Assembly: GCA_014378995.1 (NCBI GenBank)
Contig: JACMMP010000120.1
Coordinates: 1 to 50,462 of the forward strand
DNA: 50,462 bases
Origin: Hyphomonadaceae bacterium
GTDB taxonomy: Bacteria > Pseudomonadota > Alphaproteobacteria > Caulobacterales > Aquidulcibacteraceae
Direction: 5' to 3'
Under the pieces are notes generated by a model, which was not told the DNA's origin, did no database searches, and saw nothing but the letters and a program-made list of their open reading frames with translations. The position numbers and the translations under genes were made by a program. Every line of letters starts with the position of its first letter. The stretch's first letter is position 1. Of the stretch, positions 43,751-50,462 are shown piece after piece.

Positions 43751-44230
43751 CGCCCGCCCCGCCCTGCTGCGCCTTAGCAGCGGCGCTCGAAGTCGTTGAG
43801 GATACTTAGCCGACTTTGACCGTCAAGGTTGCAGCGCTCGAGAACGGGATCGCCACCCTGTCGTCGCTCCAAGCGAACTGGCGCGCCCGACAGGATTCAA
43901 ACCTGTGACCTCTGCCTTCGGAGAGCAATGTCCGAAGTTGCGAAATGGCCGCGTCGTCCGCGGTCCGTTGTGGCCCCGATCTTCGCTTTCACGTCGCTAT
44001 GCGATGAAACTTCCACATCCGGTGGCTCGGCGCGCACGAAGCTGCTCCGACGCTGACGTCCTCTGCACCTGGGTTCGCTCGTGGCTGTGTCCCGTCCAAC
44101 ATCCGCGGAGCAGATACTCACAGGAAATCTCGCTCCGGACAACGCCACGAAGGTTGGTGGCAAAGTGGTAGCAAACCTGTGGAAAGCGCCCCGCAGGGGT
44201 CGCCTGCCACCACAAAAACCCAATGAAAAC
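43751..44230. other. Right island margin: tRNA-Arg-like fragment, no confident gene
   Basis: 480 bases. Apart from a tRNA-Arg-like 3' fragment at 43879-43923 I see no supported gene. Short frames across this stretch, including one starting at 43829 on the plus strand, translate the antisense of the tRNA and are not genes. No integrase remnant was recognised. Confidence 0.5.
43879..43923 (-). other. tRNA-Arg(CCG)-like 3' half (inner right repeat)
   Basis: On the minus strand this reads from the anticodon loop (CTCCGAAG, anticodon CCG) through a good T stem (ACAGG/CCTGT around TTTGAAT) to the acceptor 3' strand CGGGCGC, G and CCA. The 5' half (a matching GCGCCCG and D arm) is missing, so it is a fragment. 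The first 27 bases match 27616-27642 at 24 positions. It is the better preserved of the inner pair. Confidence 0.7.
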
Positions 44231-44305
44231 TGGAGCGGGCGATGAGATTCGAACTCACGACCCCAACCTTGGCAAGGTTGTGCTCTACCCCTGAGCTACG
44301 CCCGC
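44231..44305 (-). tRNA. tRNA-Gly (anticodon GCC)
   Basis: A complete 75-base cloverleaf on the minus strand from 44305 to 44231: acceptor GCGGGCG/CGCCCGC, D arm GCTCAGGGGTAGAGC, anticodon arm CAACCTTGCCAAGGTTG with anticodon GCC, T arm with TTCGAAT, discriminator T and encoded CCA. It serves as the intact right attachment site of the island; its last 45 bases are repeated at 27104-27148. A weak promoter (TTGCCT, 17 bases, GATATG) lies about 45-70 bases upstream at 44376-44348, inside the neighbouring gene. Confidence 0.96.
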
Positions 44306-44316
44306 ATCCGTGGGTG

Positions 44317-44335
44317 CCCCGGATCAAGTCCGGGG
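44317..44335. repeat. CCCCGGA palindrome upstream of tRNA-Gly
   Basis: A 7-bp perfect stem CCCCGGA/TCCGGGG with a 5-base loop. It spans the stop codon of the minus-strand membrane-anchored gene and lies 12 bases before the tRNA 5' end. It belongs to a palindrome class common in alphaproteobacteria. It lacks a T-tract, so a terminator role is not supported. Confidence 0.6.
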
Positions 44336-44806
44336 CTGAGGGGCGCTCATATCGCAGAGCGCGGGGGTGTAGGCAAGGGGGCGACTAACAGAGCGGCTGA
44401 AGTTCGCAGCGTTCGAAGTCGCCCTCTCGTCAGGTGCCAGCGGTGGCCGGTCTCCAACCACAGCTTGCCAGGTTTGCGGCAGGCAAATGCCGGCGACTTG
44501 GTCTTCCTCGGCAAGCCTCACTCCCACATGCTGTAGCCATAGGTAGCCCTCCTCACGATATGGGCCGGCGCCTGCCGTGGCCGCCCAGCGCTCGATTGCT
44601 GCGACAGAGGGGGCGGCGCCGCTTGTGCAGAACTGATCACGTAGCGCGCGGAGTTCACCTGCTTCGGCCTTCATTGAGCGAAAAGTCGATCCGGTATCGG
44701 AGACAAGCACACCTTCGCTCACCATCTGTCCCAGCCAACCGAAGGCGAGGACGACGTTCAGCAACACAGAAACGCCAAGCGCAATCGGGAGCCAGCGGAT
44801 GCGCAT
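44324..44806 (-). CDS. Hypothetical protein with one N-terminal membrane segment
   Basis: 160 residues. MRIRWLPIALGVSVLLNVVL starts a single hydrophobic helix (about 5-27) that is followed by a soluble region, so the protein is probably anchored in the inner membrane with its C-terminus outside. The soluble part includes LRALRDQFC, IERWAATAGAG and ICLPQTWQAVVG; no family recognised. The start lies 1 base after the stop of the DUF6065-like gene, suggesting one transcript. The C-terminal end overlaps a palindrome just upstream of tRNA-Gly. Confidence 0.7.
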   Translation of the reverse strand: MRIRWLPIALGVSVLLNVVLAFGWLGQMVSEGVLVSDTGSTFRSMKAEAGELRALRDQFCTSGAAPSVAAIERWAATAGAGPYREEGYLWLQHVGVRLAEEDQVAGICLPQTWQAVVGDRPPLAPDERATSNAANFSRSVSRPLAYTPALCDMSAPQPRT

Positions 44807-44807
44807 C

Positions 44808-45563
44808 CTACTCCCCCGGCTCCGCCTTGCGCGGCGCTTTCAGCCGGCGGCGATTGATGTGGCTATCCGGCGCGACGTGGCCTTCCGGCGTGCGGCCGCG
44901 GAAATAGTCGCGTTGCCAGCCGTGCTTGATGGCTTCCTCGTCCTTGTCGCCGAGCTTGTTCAGGAAGTTCGTGCGGCTTTCGCCCCAGGCATCGTATTGG
45001 CGCTTTAAGTCCGGGTCGTCGTGGATCGATTTTATGATCGGCTGCACCGCGTCCATCTGCTCATGCGGGATCGGCATGACGAAGCAGAACGGCTCGTTCT
45101 TCTTGAACGAGATCATGCCTGGCCGCGTGAAGCGCCAGTTCATCGTGAACGGAAACGGCAGCCAATAGGTCTCGACCACGCCGGTGAGCGGCTGAATGCC
45201 GTCCTTGATGTGATTAGGCGGGCCGCCGGCCCAGAGATCCCAGCCCGGCTCGGTGCGGAAGAGATAGCCGGTGTGGAAGGTCAGCACGCCGCCGGAAAAA
45301 TGCGACACGGCCCAGCGCTTCAACAGCGCCGCTGGCGTGTCGTCATCGGGATCGAGGCGGATGTCTTCGATCCGCGCGCCGCCGTTCCACGTCGCGGTGA
45401 AACTGACCGGCGAGAGCAGCGCCCAACCCGTCGTGTTCGCCACCACCAGGGGAAGGCAACGGTACGGATGGCGGTCGGAGAATTTGTCCATCCACTCGCG
45501 ATCAGGCGATCCGGGCACGAGCTCGGCCGGTTGCGGATCGACTTGGTAGCAAGTGAGTTTCAT
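44808..45563 (-). CDS. DUF6065-like protein (downstream copy)
   Basis: 251 residues from the ATG at 45563. It begins MKLTCYQVDPQPAELVPGSP, and has REWMDKFSDRHPYRCLPLVVANTTGW, TFHTGYLFRTEPGWDLWAGGPPNHIKDGIQPLTG, read in parts, and FTMNWRFTRPGMISFKK. I recall this pattern as the DUF6065 family, whose role is not known. The C-terminus is basic. It lies 7 bases after the upstream paralogue's stop, so the two are expressed together. The protein has no signal peptide or membrane segment. Confidence 0.85.
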   Translation of the reverse strand: MKLTCYQVDPQPAELVPGSPDREWMDKFSDRHPYRCLPLVVANTTGWALLSPVSFTATWNGGARIEDIRLDPDDDTPAALLKRWAVSHFSGGVLTFHTGYLFRTEPGWDLWAGGPPNHIKDGIQPLTGVVETYWLPFPFTMNWRFTRPGMISFKKNEPFCFVMPIPHEQMDAVQPIIKSIHDDPDLKRQYDAWGESRTNFLNKLGDKDEEAIKHGWQRDYFRGRTPEGHVAPDSHINRRRLKAPRKAEPGE

Positions 45564-45570
45564 CGCGATC

Positions 45571-46317
45571 CTAAACGTCGTCTTCGCCGGCGCGGCGGGG
45601 CGTGGCCAATCTACGCTTGTGGATGTGATCGCCCACTGCAGCTTCGCCGCGCAGCGTCTTGCCGGCAAAGTAAGTGCGTTGCCAGACTTGCCCGGCAGCT
45701 TCGGGATCGCCGTCACGGAGGCGCGCGACGAATTCACTGCGGCTTTTCATCCAGTCCTGGGTTTCCGCTTCGAGCGCGGGATTGTCGGCAAGCGCCTTGA
45801 TCACCGGCGTGCACGCATCGATGGCCGCGTGCGGCACCGGCATGATCATGCAGAACGGCTCGCCCGCTTCGAAGCTCACCGTGCCCGGCGCGGTGAAGCG
45901 CCAATTCATCGTGAAGGCTTGCGGCAGCCAGCTGGTTTCGACGATGCCGGTCAGCGGCTGAATGCCATGCTTGATCCAGTTCGGCGCGCCGCCCACCCAA
46001 GTGTCCCAGCCGGACTCGGTGCGGAACAAATAGCCGGTGTTGAACGTGACAACGCCGCGCGCAAACATCGAGCCGGCAAAGTGCTTGTGGACGTCGCCCT
46101 CGCTTTGGAACGTGACATCCGACAGCGCCGGCCCGCCATTCCAGCTGGCGGAGAACGCCGCCGGCGTCAGGATTTCCCAACCGGTGCAATTGGCGATGGT
46201 GAGCGGCAGGCAGCGGTAAGCGTGACGATCGGTAAAGTCGTCCATCCACGCCCGCTCGGGCCTTCCCGGCCGAATTTCAGCCGGGTAGGTTTGCAGCGGG
46301 TAGCAAGTCAGTTTCAT
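45571..46317 (-). CDS. DUF6065-like protein (upstream copy)
   Basis: 248 residues, paralogous over its whole length to the next gene downstream: MKLTCYPLQTYPAEI, RAWMDDFTDRHAYRCLPLTIANCTGWE, FNTGYLFRTESGWDTWVGGAPNWIKHGIQPLTG and FTMNWRFTAPGTVSFEAGEPF, read in parts, all match in order. Function unknown. Its start faces the YbaK-type gene 21 bases away on the other strand, so the promoters of both must be packed into that gap or lie within the coding ends. Confidence 0.88.
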   Translation of the reverse strand: MKLTCYPLQTYPAEIRPGRPERAWMDDFTDRHAYRCLPLTIANCTGWEILTPAAFSASWNGGPALSDVTFQSEGDVHKHFAGSMFARGVVTFNTGYLFRTESGWDTWVGGAPNWIKHGIQPLTGIVETSWLPQAFTMNWRFTAPGTVSFEAGEPFCMIMPVPHAAIDACTPVIKALADNPALEAETQDWMKSRSEFVARLRDGDPEAAGQVWQRTYFAGKTLRGEAAVGDHIHKRRLATPRRAGEDDV

Positions 46318-46338
46318 CGCAGCGAACTATACGGACAA

Positions 46339-46920
46339 ATGACCGCACCGCCACACGCCGCGACGCCCACGGACCCCGCGAGCCAGGCGGATCTCTTCTC
46401 CCTGTTCAGCCGCTTGGACATCGCCCACCGCACCACTCAGCACCGCCGGGTGTTCACCGTGGAGGAAGGCGCCGATCTCAAGGCCCAGATGCCGGGGGGC
46501 CATTCGAAGAACCTGTTTCTGAAGGACAAAAAGGGAAGGCTCTTCCTCCTTTGCGCGCTCGGCGATACCGTGATCGACCTCAACGCGCTGTCCAAACTGC
46601 TCGCAGCTGGGCGGGTGAGCTTTGGCTCAGCGCAGCTTTTGATGGAGCATCTCGGCGTCGAGCCGGGCTCGGTGACGCTATTTGCGTTGATCAACGACCC
46701 CGAACATCGCGTCACACTGCTGCTCGACGAGGGCCTTCTTGCTCATGACCCCGTCAACTTCCATCCCCTGCGCAACGACGCCACCACAGCCATCAGTCCG
46801 AGCGACATGCTGAAATTCATCCGCGCGCTCGGGCGCGAGCCGGTCGTGCTCCGATTTGATCCCGATGGCGTCCCAACGAGAATTGAACCCGGCGCGCCAA
46901 CAGCCCATCTTCAGCCCTGA
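46339..46920 (+). CDS. YbaK/ProXp-type aminoacyl-tRNA editing protein
   Basis: 193 residues from the ATG at 46339. It carries the prolyl-tRNA editing (YbaK/EbsC) domain: FTVEEGADLKAQMPGGHSKNLFLKDKKGRLFLL and LSFGSAQLLMEHLGVEPGSVTLFALIND, read in parts, and VNFHPLRNDATTAISPSDMLKFI. The K in HSKNLFLKDKK and the GxxP-type loop (VEPGSVT) match free-standing ProXp-ala/PrdX proteins, which hydrolyse mischarged Ala-tRNA-Pro. A longer upstream frame starting at 45553 runs antisense to the DUF6065 genes and is not real. Confidence 0.9.
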   Translation: MTAPPHAATPTDPASQADLFSLFSRLDIAHRTTQHRRVFTVEEGADLKAQMPGGHSKNLFLKDKKGRLFLLCALGDTVIDLNALSKLLAAGRVSFGSAQLLMEHLGVEPGSVTLFALINDPEHRVTLLLDEGLLAHDPVNFHPLRNDATTAISPSDMLKFIRALGREPVVLRFDPDGVPTRIEPGAPTAHLQP

Positions 46921-46938
46921 ATTTCAGAGGGACTAGGA

Positions 46939-47835
46939 ATGACCATTCTCGAAGGCGGCGCCGCGTCCAGCGATCTCGTGACCGAGGGTTCCGACCAGGG
47001 CTTCATGGCCGATGTCGTCGAGGCCTCACGCGCGCAGCCGGTGATCGTCGATTTCTGGGCGCCGTGGTGCGGCCCCTGTCGCCAGCTCGGCCCGCCGCTG
47101 GAGAAAGCGGTGCGCGCGGCCGCCGGCAAAGTGAAGCTGGTGAAGATCAACATCGATGAGAATCCCGGCGTCGCCGGCCAGCTTGGCGTGCGCTCGATCC
47201 CTGCGGTTTACGCCTTCGATCAGGGCCGGCCCGTCGATGGCTTCATGGGCGTGATCCCCGAGAGCCAGATCAAGTTGTTCGTCGATCGCCTCGGCGGCGC
47301 CGACATGGAGGAAGCAATCGAGCCGCTGCTCGAACAAGCGGCGGAGAGCGTCAAGCTCGGCGACGTTGGCGGGGCCGCGCAGGGCTTCATGGCCGTGCTG
47401 CAGCTCGACCCCACCAACACCAAGGCGATCGCCGGCATGGCGCGCATCGCGCTGTCGAGCGGCAACGCCGAGGAGGCGCGCGAGATTCTCGACATGACGC
47501 CGCCGGAGAAAGCCAACGATCCCGAGATCGCCGGCGTGCGCGCCGCGCTTGAGCTTGCCGCCAAAGGCGACGCCGGCGACAGCGACGAACTCGCAACCAA
47601 GGTCAACGCAAACCCCGGCGATTTGCAGGCGCGTTTCGAATACGCCGAAGCGCTCTCGGCGCGCGGCGATCTTGAAGCCGCGAGCGACCAATTGCTCGCG
47701 ATCATCGCCAATGACAGGGACTGGAACGAGGGCGCAGCGCGCGCGCAGCTGCTAAAGGTTTTCGAAGCCGCCGGCCCAATGTCCGAAACCACCAAGCAGG
47801 GACGCCGCAAATTGTCCGCGATTTTGTTCTCATGA
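46939..47835 (+). CDS. cnoX: Thioredoxin-TPR protein (CnoX/YbbN-like co-chaperone)
   Basis: 298 residues. An N-terminal thioredoxin domain (25-120) has an intact active site WCGPC (43-47) and the cis-Pro loop SIPAV. The C-terminal 130-295 is a TPR-like helical repeat domain (AAQGFMAVLQLDPTNTKAIAGMARI, read in parts). YbbN/CnoX proteins with this architecture protect proteins during oxidative stress and pass them to chaperones; both Cys being kept suggests redox activity. A 4-base overlap joins it to the Lon-domain gene. Confidence 0.92.
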   Translation: MTILEGGAASSDLVTEGSDQGFMADVVEASRAQPVIVDFWAPWCGPCRQLGPPLEKAVRAAAGKVKLVKINIDENPGVAGQLGVRSIPAVYAFDQGRPVDGFMGVIPESQIKLFVDRLGGADMEEAIEPLLEQAAESVKLGDVGGAAQGFMAVLQLDPTNTKAIAGMARIALSSGNAEEAREILDMTPPEKANDPEIAGVRAALELAAKGDAGDSDELATKVNANPGDLQARFEYAEALSARGDLEAASDQLLAIIANDRDWNEGAARAQLLKVFEAAGPMSETTKQGRRKLSAILFS

Positions 47836-48488
47836 GCGCGTTCGGTTATCGCAAGCCCGGCGACCTGCCGCAGGCAATCCCCCTGTTTCCGCTGAACAGC
47901 GCGATTTTGATGCCGCGCGGCATGCTGGCGCTCAACATATTCGAGCCGCGCTACCTCAACATGATCGACGATGCGCTCGGCGGCGAACGCCTGATTGGCA
48001 TGATCCAGCCGGCTAGCGGCGCAGAGGGCGAGCCTGTGCCGCAATTGTGCGACGTGGGCACGGTGGGGCGCATTACCTCGTTCAACGAAACCGATGACGG
48101 GCGCTATCTCGTCACGCTGACCGGCGTTTGCCGTTTTGATCTTGAGCAGGAGATCGACGGCGGCACGCCGTATCGGCAGGCGATCGTAAGCTACGAGCCG
48201 TTCGCCGATGATTTTCTCACCTCGCCCGGGCGCTCAATCGACCGCGCCGGTCTCATCACATCGCTGAAAACCTACGCCGCCCTGCATGGCTTCCAAGTGG
48301 ATTGGGACGCGGTCGAACAGGCGCCGACGGAAACCATCGTCAACGTCGCCGCCCAAGTCTGCCCCTTCGACACCGCCGCCAAGCAAGCGCTGATCGAAAC
48401 CATCACGCTGGAGGAGCGCGCCAACGCGCTAATCGCGCTTTTGGAATGGGATTCGGCGTCCGACGATTCGCAGAGGCCGATGCAGTGA
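47832..48488 (+). CDS. Lon N-terminal-like substrate-binding domain protein
   Basis: 218 residues. It matches the free-standing LON substrate-binding domain: [34 protein letters not shown] near the start (read in parts), [27 protein letters not shown] in the middle, and a helical C-terminus ([12 protein letters not shown]). There is no ATPase or protease domain. Its role is unproven; these proteins are widespread beside thioredoxin/YbbN genes in alphaproteobacteria. It overlaps both neighbours by 4 bases (ATGA and GTGA). Confidence 0.9.
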   Translation: MSAFGYRKPGDLPQAIPLFPLNSAILMPRGMLALNIFEPRYLNMIDDALGGERLIGMIQPASGAEGEPVPQLCDVGTVGRITSFNETDDGRYLVTLTGVCRFDLEQEIDGGTPYRQAIVSYEPFADDFLTSPGRSIDRAGLITSLKTYAALHGFQVDWDAVEQAPTETIVNVAAQVCPFDTAAKQALIETITLEERANALIALLEWDSASDDSQRPMQ

Positions 48489-48667
48489 GCGAACCCGATC
48501 CGAAATTGCTCGAAGTGCTGGTGTGCCCGCAAACCCGCACGCCGCTGCGCTACGACCGCGAGCGCCAGGAGCTGGTCAGCGCACGCGCGCGCCTTGCCTA
48601 CCCCGTGCGCGACGGCGTGCCGATTATGCTGATCGACGAAGCCCGCGAACTCGGAGCCGACGAATGA
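48485..48667 (+). CDS. Trm112 family protein
   Basis: 60 residues from GTG at 48485 (GTGA overlap with the previous stop). Reads [19 protein letters not shown], then [22 protein letters not shown], the small Trm112/YcaR zinc-ribbon-like fold. Only one Cys of the usual metal pair is kept, as in many bacterial members. In other organisms Trm112 activates methyltransferases for tRNA, rRNA and release factors; the bacterial role is less clear. Third gene of a coupled thioredoxin-Lon domain-Trm112 unit. Confidence 0.9.
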   Translation: MSEPDPKLLEVLVCPQTRTPLRYDRERQELVSARARLAYPVRDGVPIMLIDEARELGADE

Positions 48668-48673
48668 TCTTTC

Positions 48674-48794
48674 ACGCTTCCCGGCCAAGCGTGCGCAGCA
48701 CGCGCCGAGCCGGGACCCAGGGGCAAACTAAATGCCGGTGGCCCCTGGGTCCCGGTTCTTCGCCCGCGTTCGCGGGCGCGCGCCCGGGAAGCGT
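48674..48794. repeat. Nested palindromic repeat between Trm112 and DUF971 genes
   Basis: An outer 11-bp perfect inverted repeat (48674-48684 with 48784-48794) surrounds a 15-bp perfect inverted repeat (48710-48724 with 48741-48755) built on CCGGGACCCAGGGGC, and a separate hairpin GCCCGCG/CGCGGGC (about 48761-48778). The whole can fold as a branched cruciform. It is of a type common between alphaproteobacterial genes. It may end the preceding transcript. Confidence 0.8.
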
Positions 48795-48815
48795 ATGTGG
48801 AAGAAAGCGCTCCGC

Positions 48816-49190
48816 ATGACGATCACCGCCGCCACCCGCCCCTGGCCCACCGATCTCGTTTTCGACCGCGAAGCCAAAGCGCTGATCGTCGCCTTCGACG
48901 ACGGCGCGCACTTCGACATCCCGTTCGAGCTGCTGCGCGTTGAAAGCCCCAGCGCCGAGAACAAAGGCCACGGCCCCAATCCGCCGCCGCCCGTCACCGG
49001 CAAGGCCAACGTCAACGTTGTGCGCGCCGACGCCGTGGGCCGCTACGCCGTGCGCATCAGCTTCGACGACGGCCACGACACCGGCCTCTTCTCCTGGGAT
49101 CTGCTCTACGACCTCGGCCGCGACAAGGAAAAGCTGCTCCGCGTTTACCGTGAAACCCTGGCGCAACGCATGCTGCGCGACGAAGCTTAA
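48816..49190 (+). CDS. DUF971 family protein (gamma-butyrobetaine hydroxylase-like N-terminal domain)
   Basis: 124 residues from the ATG at 48816; upstream in-frame starts at 48732 and 48795 lie in the palindrome and are unlikely. Seen: PTDLVFDREAKALIVAFDDG, IPFELLRVESPSAENKGHG, YAVRISFDDGHDTGLFSWDLLYDLG (read in parts) and a C-terminal helix. This is the small beta domain found alone (DUF971) or at the N-terminus of trimethyllysine/gamma-butyrobetaine dioxygenases. It is linked to iron-sulfur or metal handling in some genomes; its role here is unknown. TAATG links it to the next gene. Confidence 0.88.
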   Translation: MTITAATRPWPTDLVFDREAKALIVAFDDGAHFDIPFELLRVESPSAENKGHGPNPPPPVTGKANVNVVRADAVGRYAVRISFDDGHDTGLFSWDLLYDLGRDKEKLLRVYRETLAQRMLRDEA

Positions 49191-49405
49191 TGCCGACCAG
49201 GGATGACAAGGCGCAGCTGCGCGAACTTCAGCGCCAAGCCATCGAAGTCGCCCGCCAGAACGGCGGCCTCATGATCTACATCGGCGCGCACAATCAGCGC
49301 CCTGGCGTCCGCTACGTCTGCGTCCAATGCAAACGCGCCAACGACCTCGCGCGTGACCCAGGCGCGAGCAATTTGCGCTGTCCCGATTGCGAGCCGGACG
49401 GCTGA
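49190..49405 (+). CDS. Small zinc-ribbon-like protein
   Basis: 71 residues. Two Cys pairs, CVQC near residue 44 and CPDC near the end, are spaced as a zinc ribbon. A short helix (DDKAQLRELQRQAIEVARQNGG) precedes them. The start ATG overlaps the DUF971 stop as TAATG, so the two are coupled. The function is unknown; a nucleic-acid or protein contact role is typical for such ribbons. Confidence 0.75.
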   Translation: MPTRDDKAQLRELQRQAIEVARQNGGLMIYIGAHNQRPGVRYVCVQCKRANDLARDPGASNLRCPDCEPDG

Positions 49406-49487
49406 CAAACTTTCATGCTTAATTCGCGCCGCTTCGCGCGAAGCTGATTGGTGCTCGCCCGCGCTGCACGTAGTCTCCCGCGCACCT

Positions 49488-50462
49488 ATGCCTCTCGTTT
49501 CCCCCTCCGCACTCGATGGCGAGTTTGATGTCTGCGTCGTTGGCGCCGGGCCGGCGGGCCTCGCGTGCGCGCTCGATCTGCACGATCGCGGCTTGCGCGT
49601 CGCGCTGCTGGAAGCGGGCGGCGCAAATCCTATCCCCGGCGAACCGGACGTGCGCGCCGCCGAGATCGCGCATCCGCAATTTCACGACCCGGTCGACATC
49701 GTCGCCGCCTCTGCGCTCGGCGGCTCGACGCATTGGTGGGGCGGGCGCAGCGTGCCGTTCGATCCCGTCGATTTCCGCCACTGGCCGCTCACGCACGATG
49801 AGATGCTGCCCTGGTGGGAGAAGGCCGCCGAGTTTCTCGGCAGCCGCGCCGTCAGCGAAAGCGCGCCGCCGCCTGCGTTTCAAAAGCTCAAGCGTTTCGA
49901 CGCGCTGCGCGACGAATGCTGGGGGCCTGAACTCAACATGGCCCGCCGCTGGCGCGCGCGCATCGCCGCAGCGGACGGCCCCGCCATCATTAGCGGCGCG
50001 CGCGTCACCGGCCTCGATCTCGACGGCGCCCGCGTTAGCGCCGTGCGCGTCGGCGAGCGCCGCGTGCGCGCCAAGCACGTGGTGCTGACCAGCGGCGGGC
50101 TTGGCAGTTTGAAGCTCTTGCTGCTGATGCAGCGCGAACGCCCGGCTTTGTTCGGCGGCGCAGATGGCCCGCTCGGCCGCGGTTACATGGGCCACCTCAC
50201 CGGCACGATCGCCGCGCTCGCGCCCGCCGACACAAACGACGTCGCCGCCTTCACCACGCGCCCGCTCGGCGACGGCGTTCACGCACGCAGGCGCTTGCGC
50301 CCGTCAGCGCAAACAGTGCGCGACGAGAACATCGTCAACATCGCGTTCTGGCTGGAGAACGGCGACGCCGCCAATCCCGCGCACGGCAACGCCACCGCCT
50401 CGGCGCGCTATCTCGCCACCCGCATGCTGCGCCTCGGCCGCGGCGAAGGCGCGCTCGGGCCC
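49488..50462 (+). CDS. FAD-dependent GMC-type oxidoreductase, N-terminal part (runs off the window)
   Basis: 325 codons from the ATG at 49488 to the window end, with no stop. FAD-binding motif CVVGAGPAGLACALDL (GAGPAG at 19-24) and E42 in LLEAGG bind the ADP-ribose part; ASALGGSTHWWGGRSVPF is the GMC-type glycine/Trp loop; HVVLTSGGLGSLKLLL is the second dinucleotide segment. The catalytic His-containing C-terminal motif would be outside the window. Members oxidise alcohols, sugars or sterols. It starts 82 bases after the zinc-ribbon gene. Confidence 0.85.
   Translation, partial: MPLVSPSALDGEFDVCVVGAGPAGLACALDLHDRGLRVALLEAGGANPIPGEPDVRAAEIAHPQFHDPVDIVAASALGGSTHWWGGRSVPFDPVDFRHWPLTHDEMLPWWEKAAEFLGSRAVSESAPPPAFQKLKRFDALRDECWGPELNMARRWRARIAAADGPAIISGARVTGLDLDGARVSAVRVGERRVRAKHVVLTSGGLGSLKLLLLMQRERPALFGGADGPLGRGYMGHLTGTIAALAPADTNDVAAFTTRPLGDGVHARRRLRPSAQTVRDENIVNIAFWLENGDAANPAHGNATASARYLATRMLRLGRGEGALGP

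Larger units (their letters stand above)
27104..44275. mobile_element. Genomic island flanked by tRNA-Gly direct repeats (about 17.1 kb)
   Basis: The outer boundaries are a 45-bp perfect direct repeat: a 3' tRNA-Gly fragment at 27104-27148 and the 3' part of the intact gene at 44231-44275. The island lies on the 3' side of the tRNA, as tRNA-targeted integration predicts. It contains 16 cargo genes arranged in three coupled units, no recognisable integrase, transposase, relaxase or phage gene, and no clear exporter. It was therefore probably mobilised in trans or has lost its integrase. Confidence 0.8.

Noticed and set aside
43829-44056. Small plus-strand frame containing APDRIQTCDLCLRRA
   Set aside because: This peptide is the familiar false translation of antisense tRNA-Arg; it supports the tRNA fragment, not a gene.
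43897-44223. Possible integrase remnant on the minus strand at the right margin
   Set aside because: No tyrosine-recombinase motif (R...HxxR...Y) could be found; the frame is Arg-rich and unconvincing.
1-50462. CRISPR array, rRNA operon, prophage or insertion sequence
   Set aside because: No regularly spaced repeats, rRNA sequence, phage structural gene or transposase was seen.

Overview
The window is a chromosomal segment of a high-GC alphaproteobacterium. The order rimP-nusA-ylxR-infB, the SpoVR/YeaH/PrkA stress operon, a coiled-coil protein with a PodJ-like N-terminus, a YbbN/CnoX-type thioredoxin next to a Lon-domain protein and Trm112, and several short palindromic repeat families all point that way. 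Caulobacterales or Hyphomonadales relatives are my best guess; this is inference from gene content only.

Layout. 1-3.2 kb (minus strand): translation and transcription operon rimP-nusA-ylxR-infB, with a promoter and an intrinsic-terminator-like attenuator ahead of rimP. 3.2-5.8 kb: an unknown gene, a VapBC toxin-antitoxin pair with its operator, a lipoprotein, and trmB carrying an in-frame palindromic repeat and lacking a normal start codon. 5.8-12.5 kb: aldehyde dehydrogenase, unknown gene, Cys/Met-metabolism PLP enzyme, Pif1-like helicase, and a class III cyclase with a TPR tail. 12.5-17.3 kb: SpoVR, YeaH and PrkA. 17.7-25.5 kb: coiled-coil protein, secreted nuclease, TesB thioesterase, M16 protease and small unknowns. 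25.5-27.1 kb: a TPR-sulfotransferase gene broken by one frameshift.

27.1-44.3 kb is a genomic island. A perfect 45-bp copy of the 3' part of tRNA-Gly(GCC) lies at 27104-27148, and the intact tRNA gene lies at 44231-44305 in the same orientation, so the island sits on the 3' side of the tRNA as expected for tRNA-targeted integration. A second, inner pair of tRNA-Arg-like fragments (27616-27642 and 43879-43905) closely brackets the cargo. I see no integrase. The cargo is 16 genes in three compact, translationally coupled units. The left minus-strand unit holds an unknown protein, a radical SAM-PHP fusion, another unknown, a Gfo/Idh oxidoreductase, a sugar isomerase-like TIM barrel, a HAD protein and a complete leucyl-tRNA synthetase. 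The plus-strand unit holds a second Gfo/Idh, a PfkB kinase, a degenerate GGDEF domain fused to a zinc-lid adenylate-kinase-like domain, and a HAD phosphatase. The right minus-strand unit holds a class III aminotransferase, a small protein, a nucleotidyltransferase, a PPK2-like kinase and another zinc-lid kinase. My reading is that the island makes a modified sugar-nucleotide or nucleotide-like small molecule, with the extra LeuRS giving self-protection, by analogy with agrocin 84 and its resistant LeuRS. There are no NRPS, PKS or recognisable exporter genes. This is the candidate undescribed system of the window.

44.3-50.5 kb: ordinary chromosome again, with a membrane-anchored unknown, two tandem DUF6065-like paralogues, a YbaK-type tRNA-editing protein, the thioredoxin-Lon domain-Trm112 group, a DUF971 protein, a small zinc ribbon and the start of a GMC-type oxidoreductase that runs off the end.
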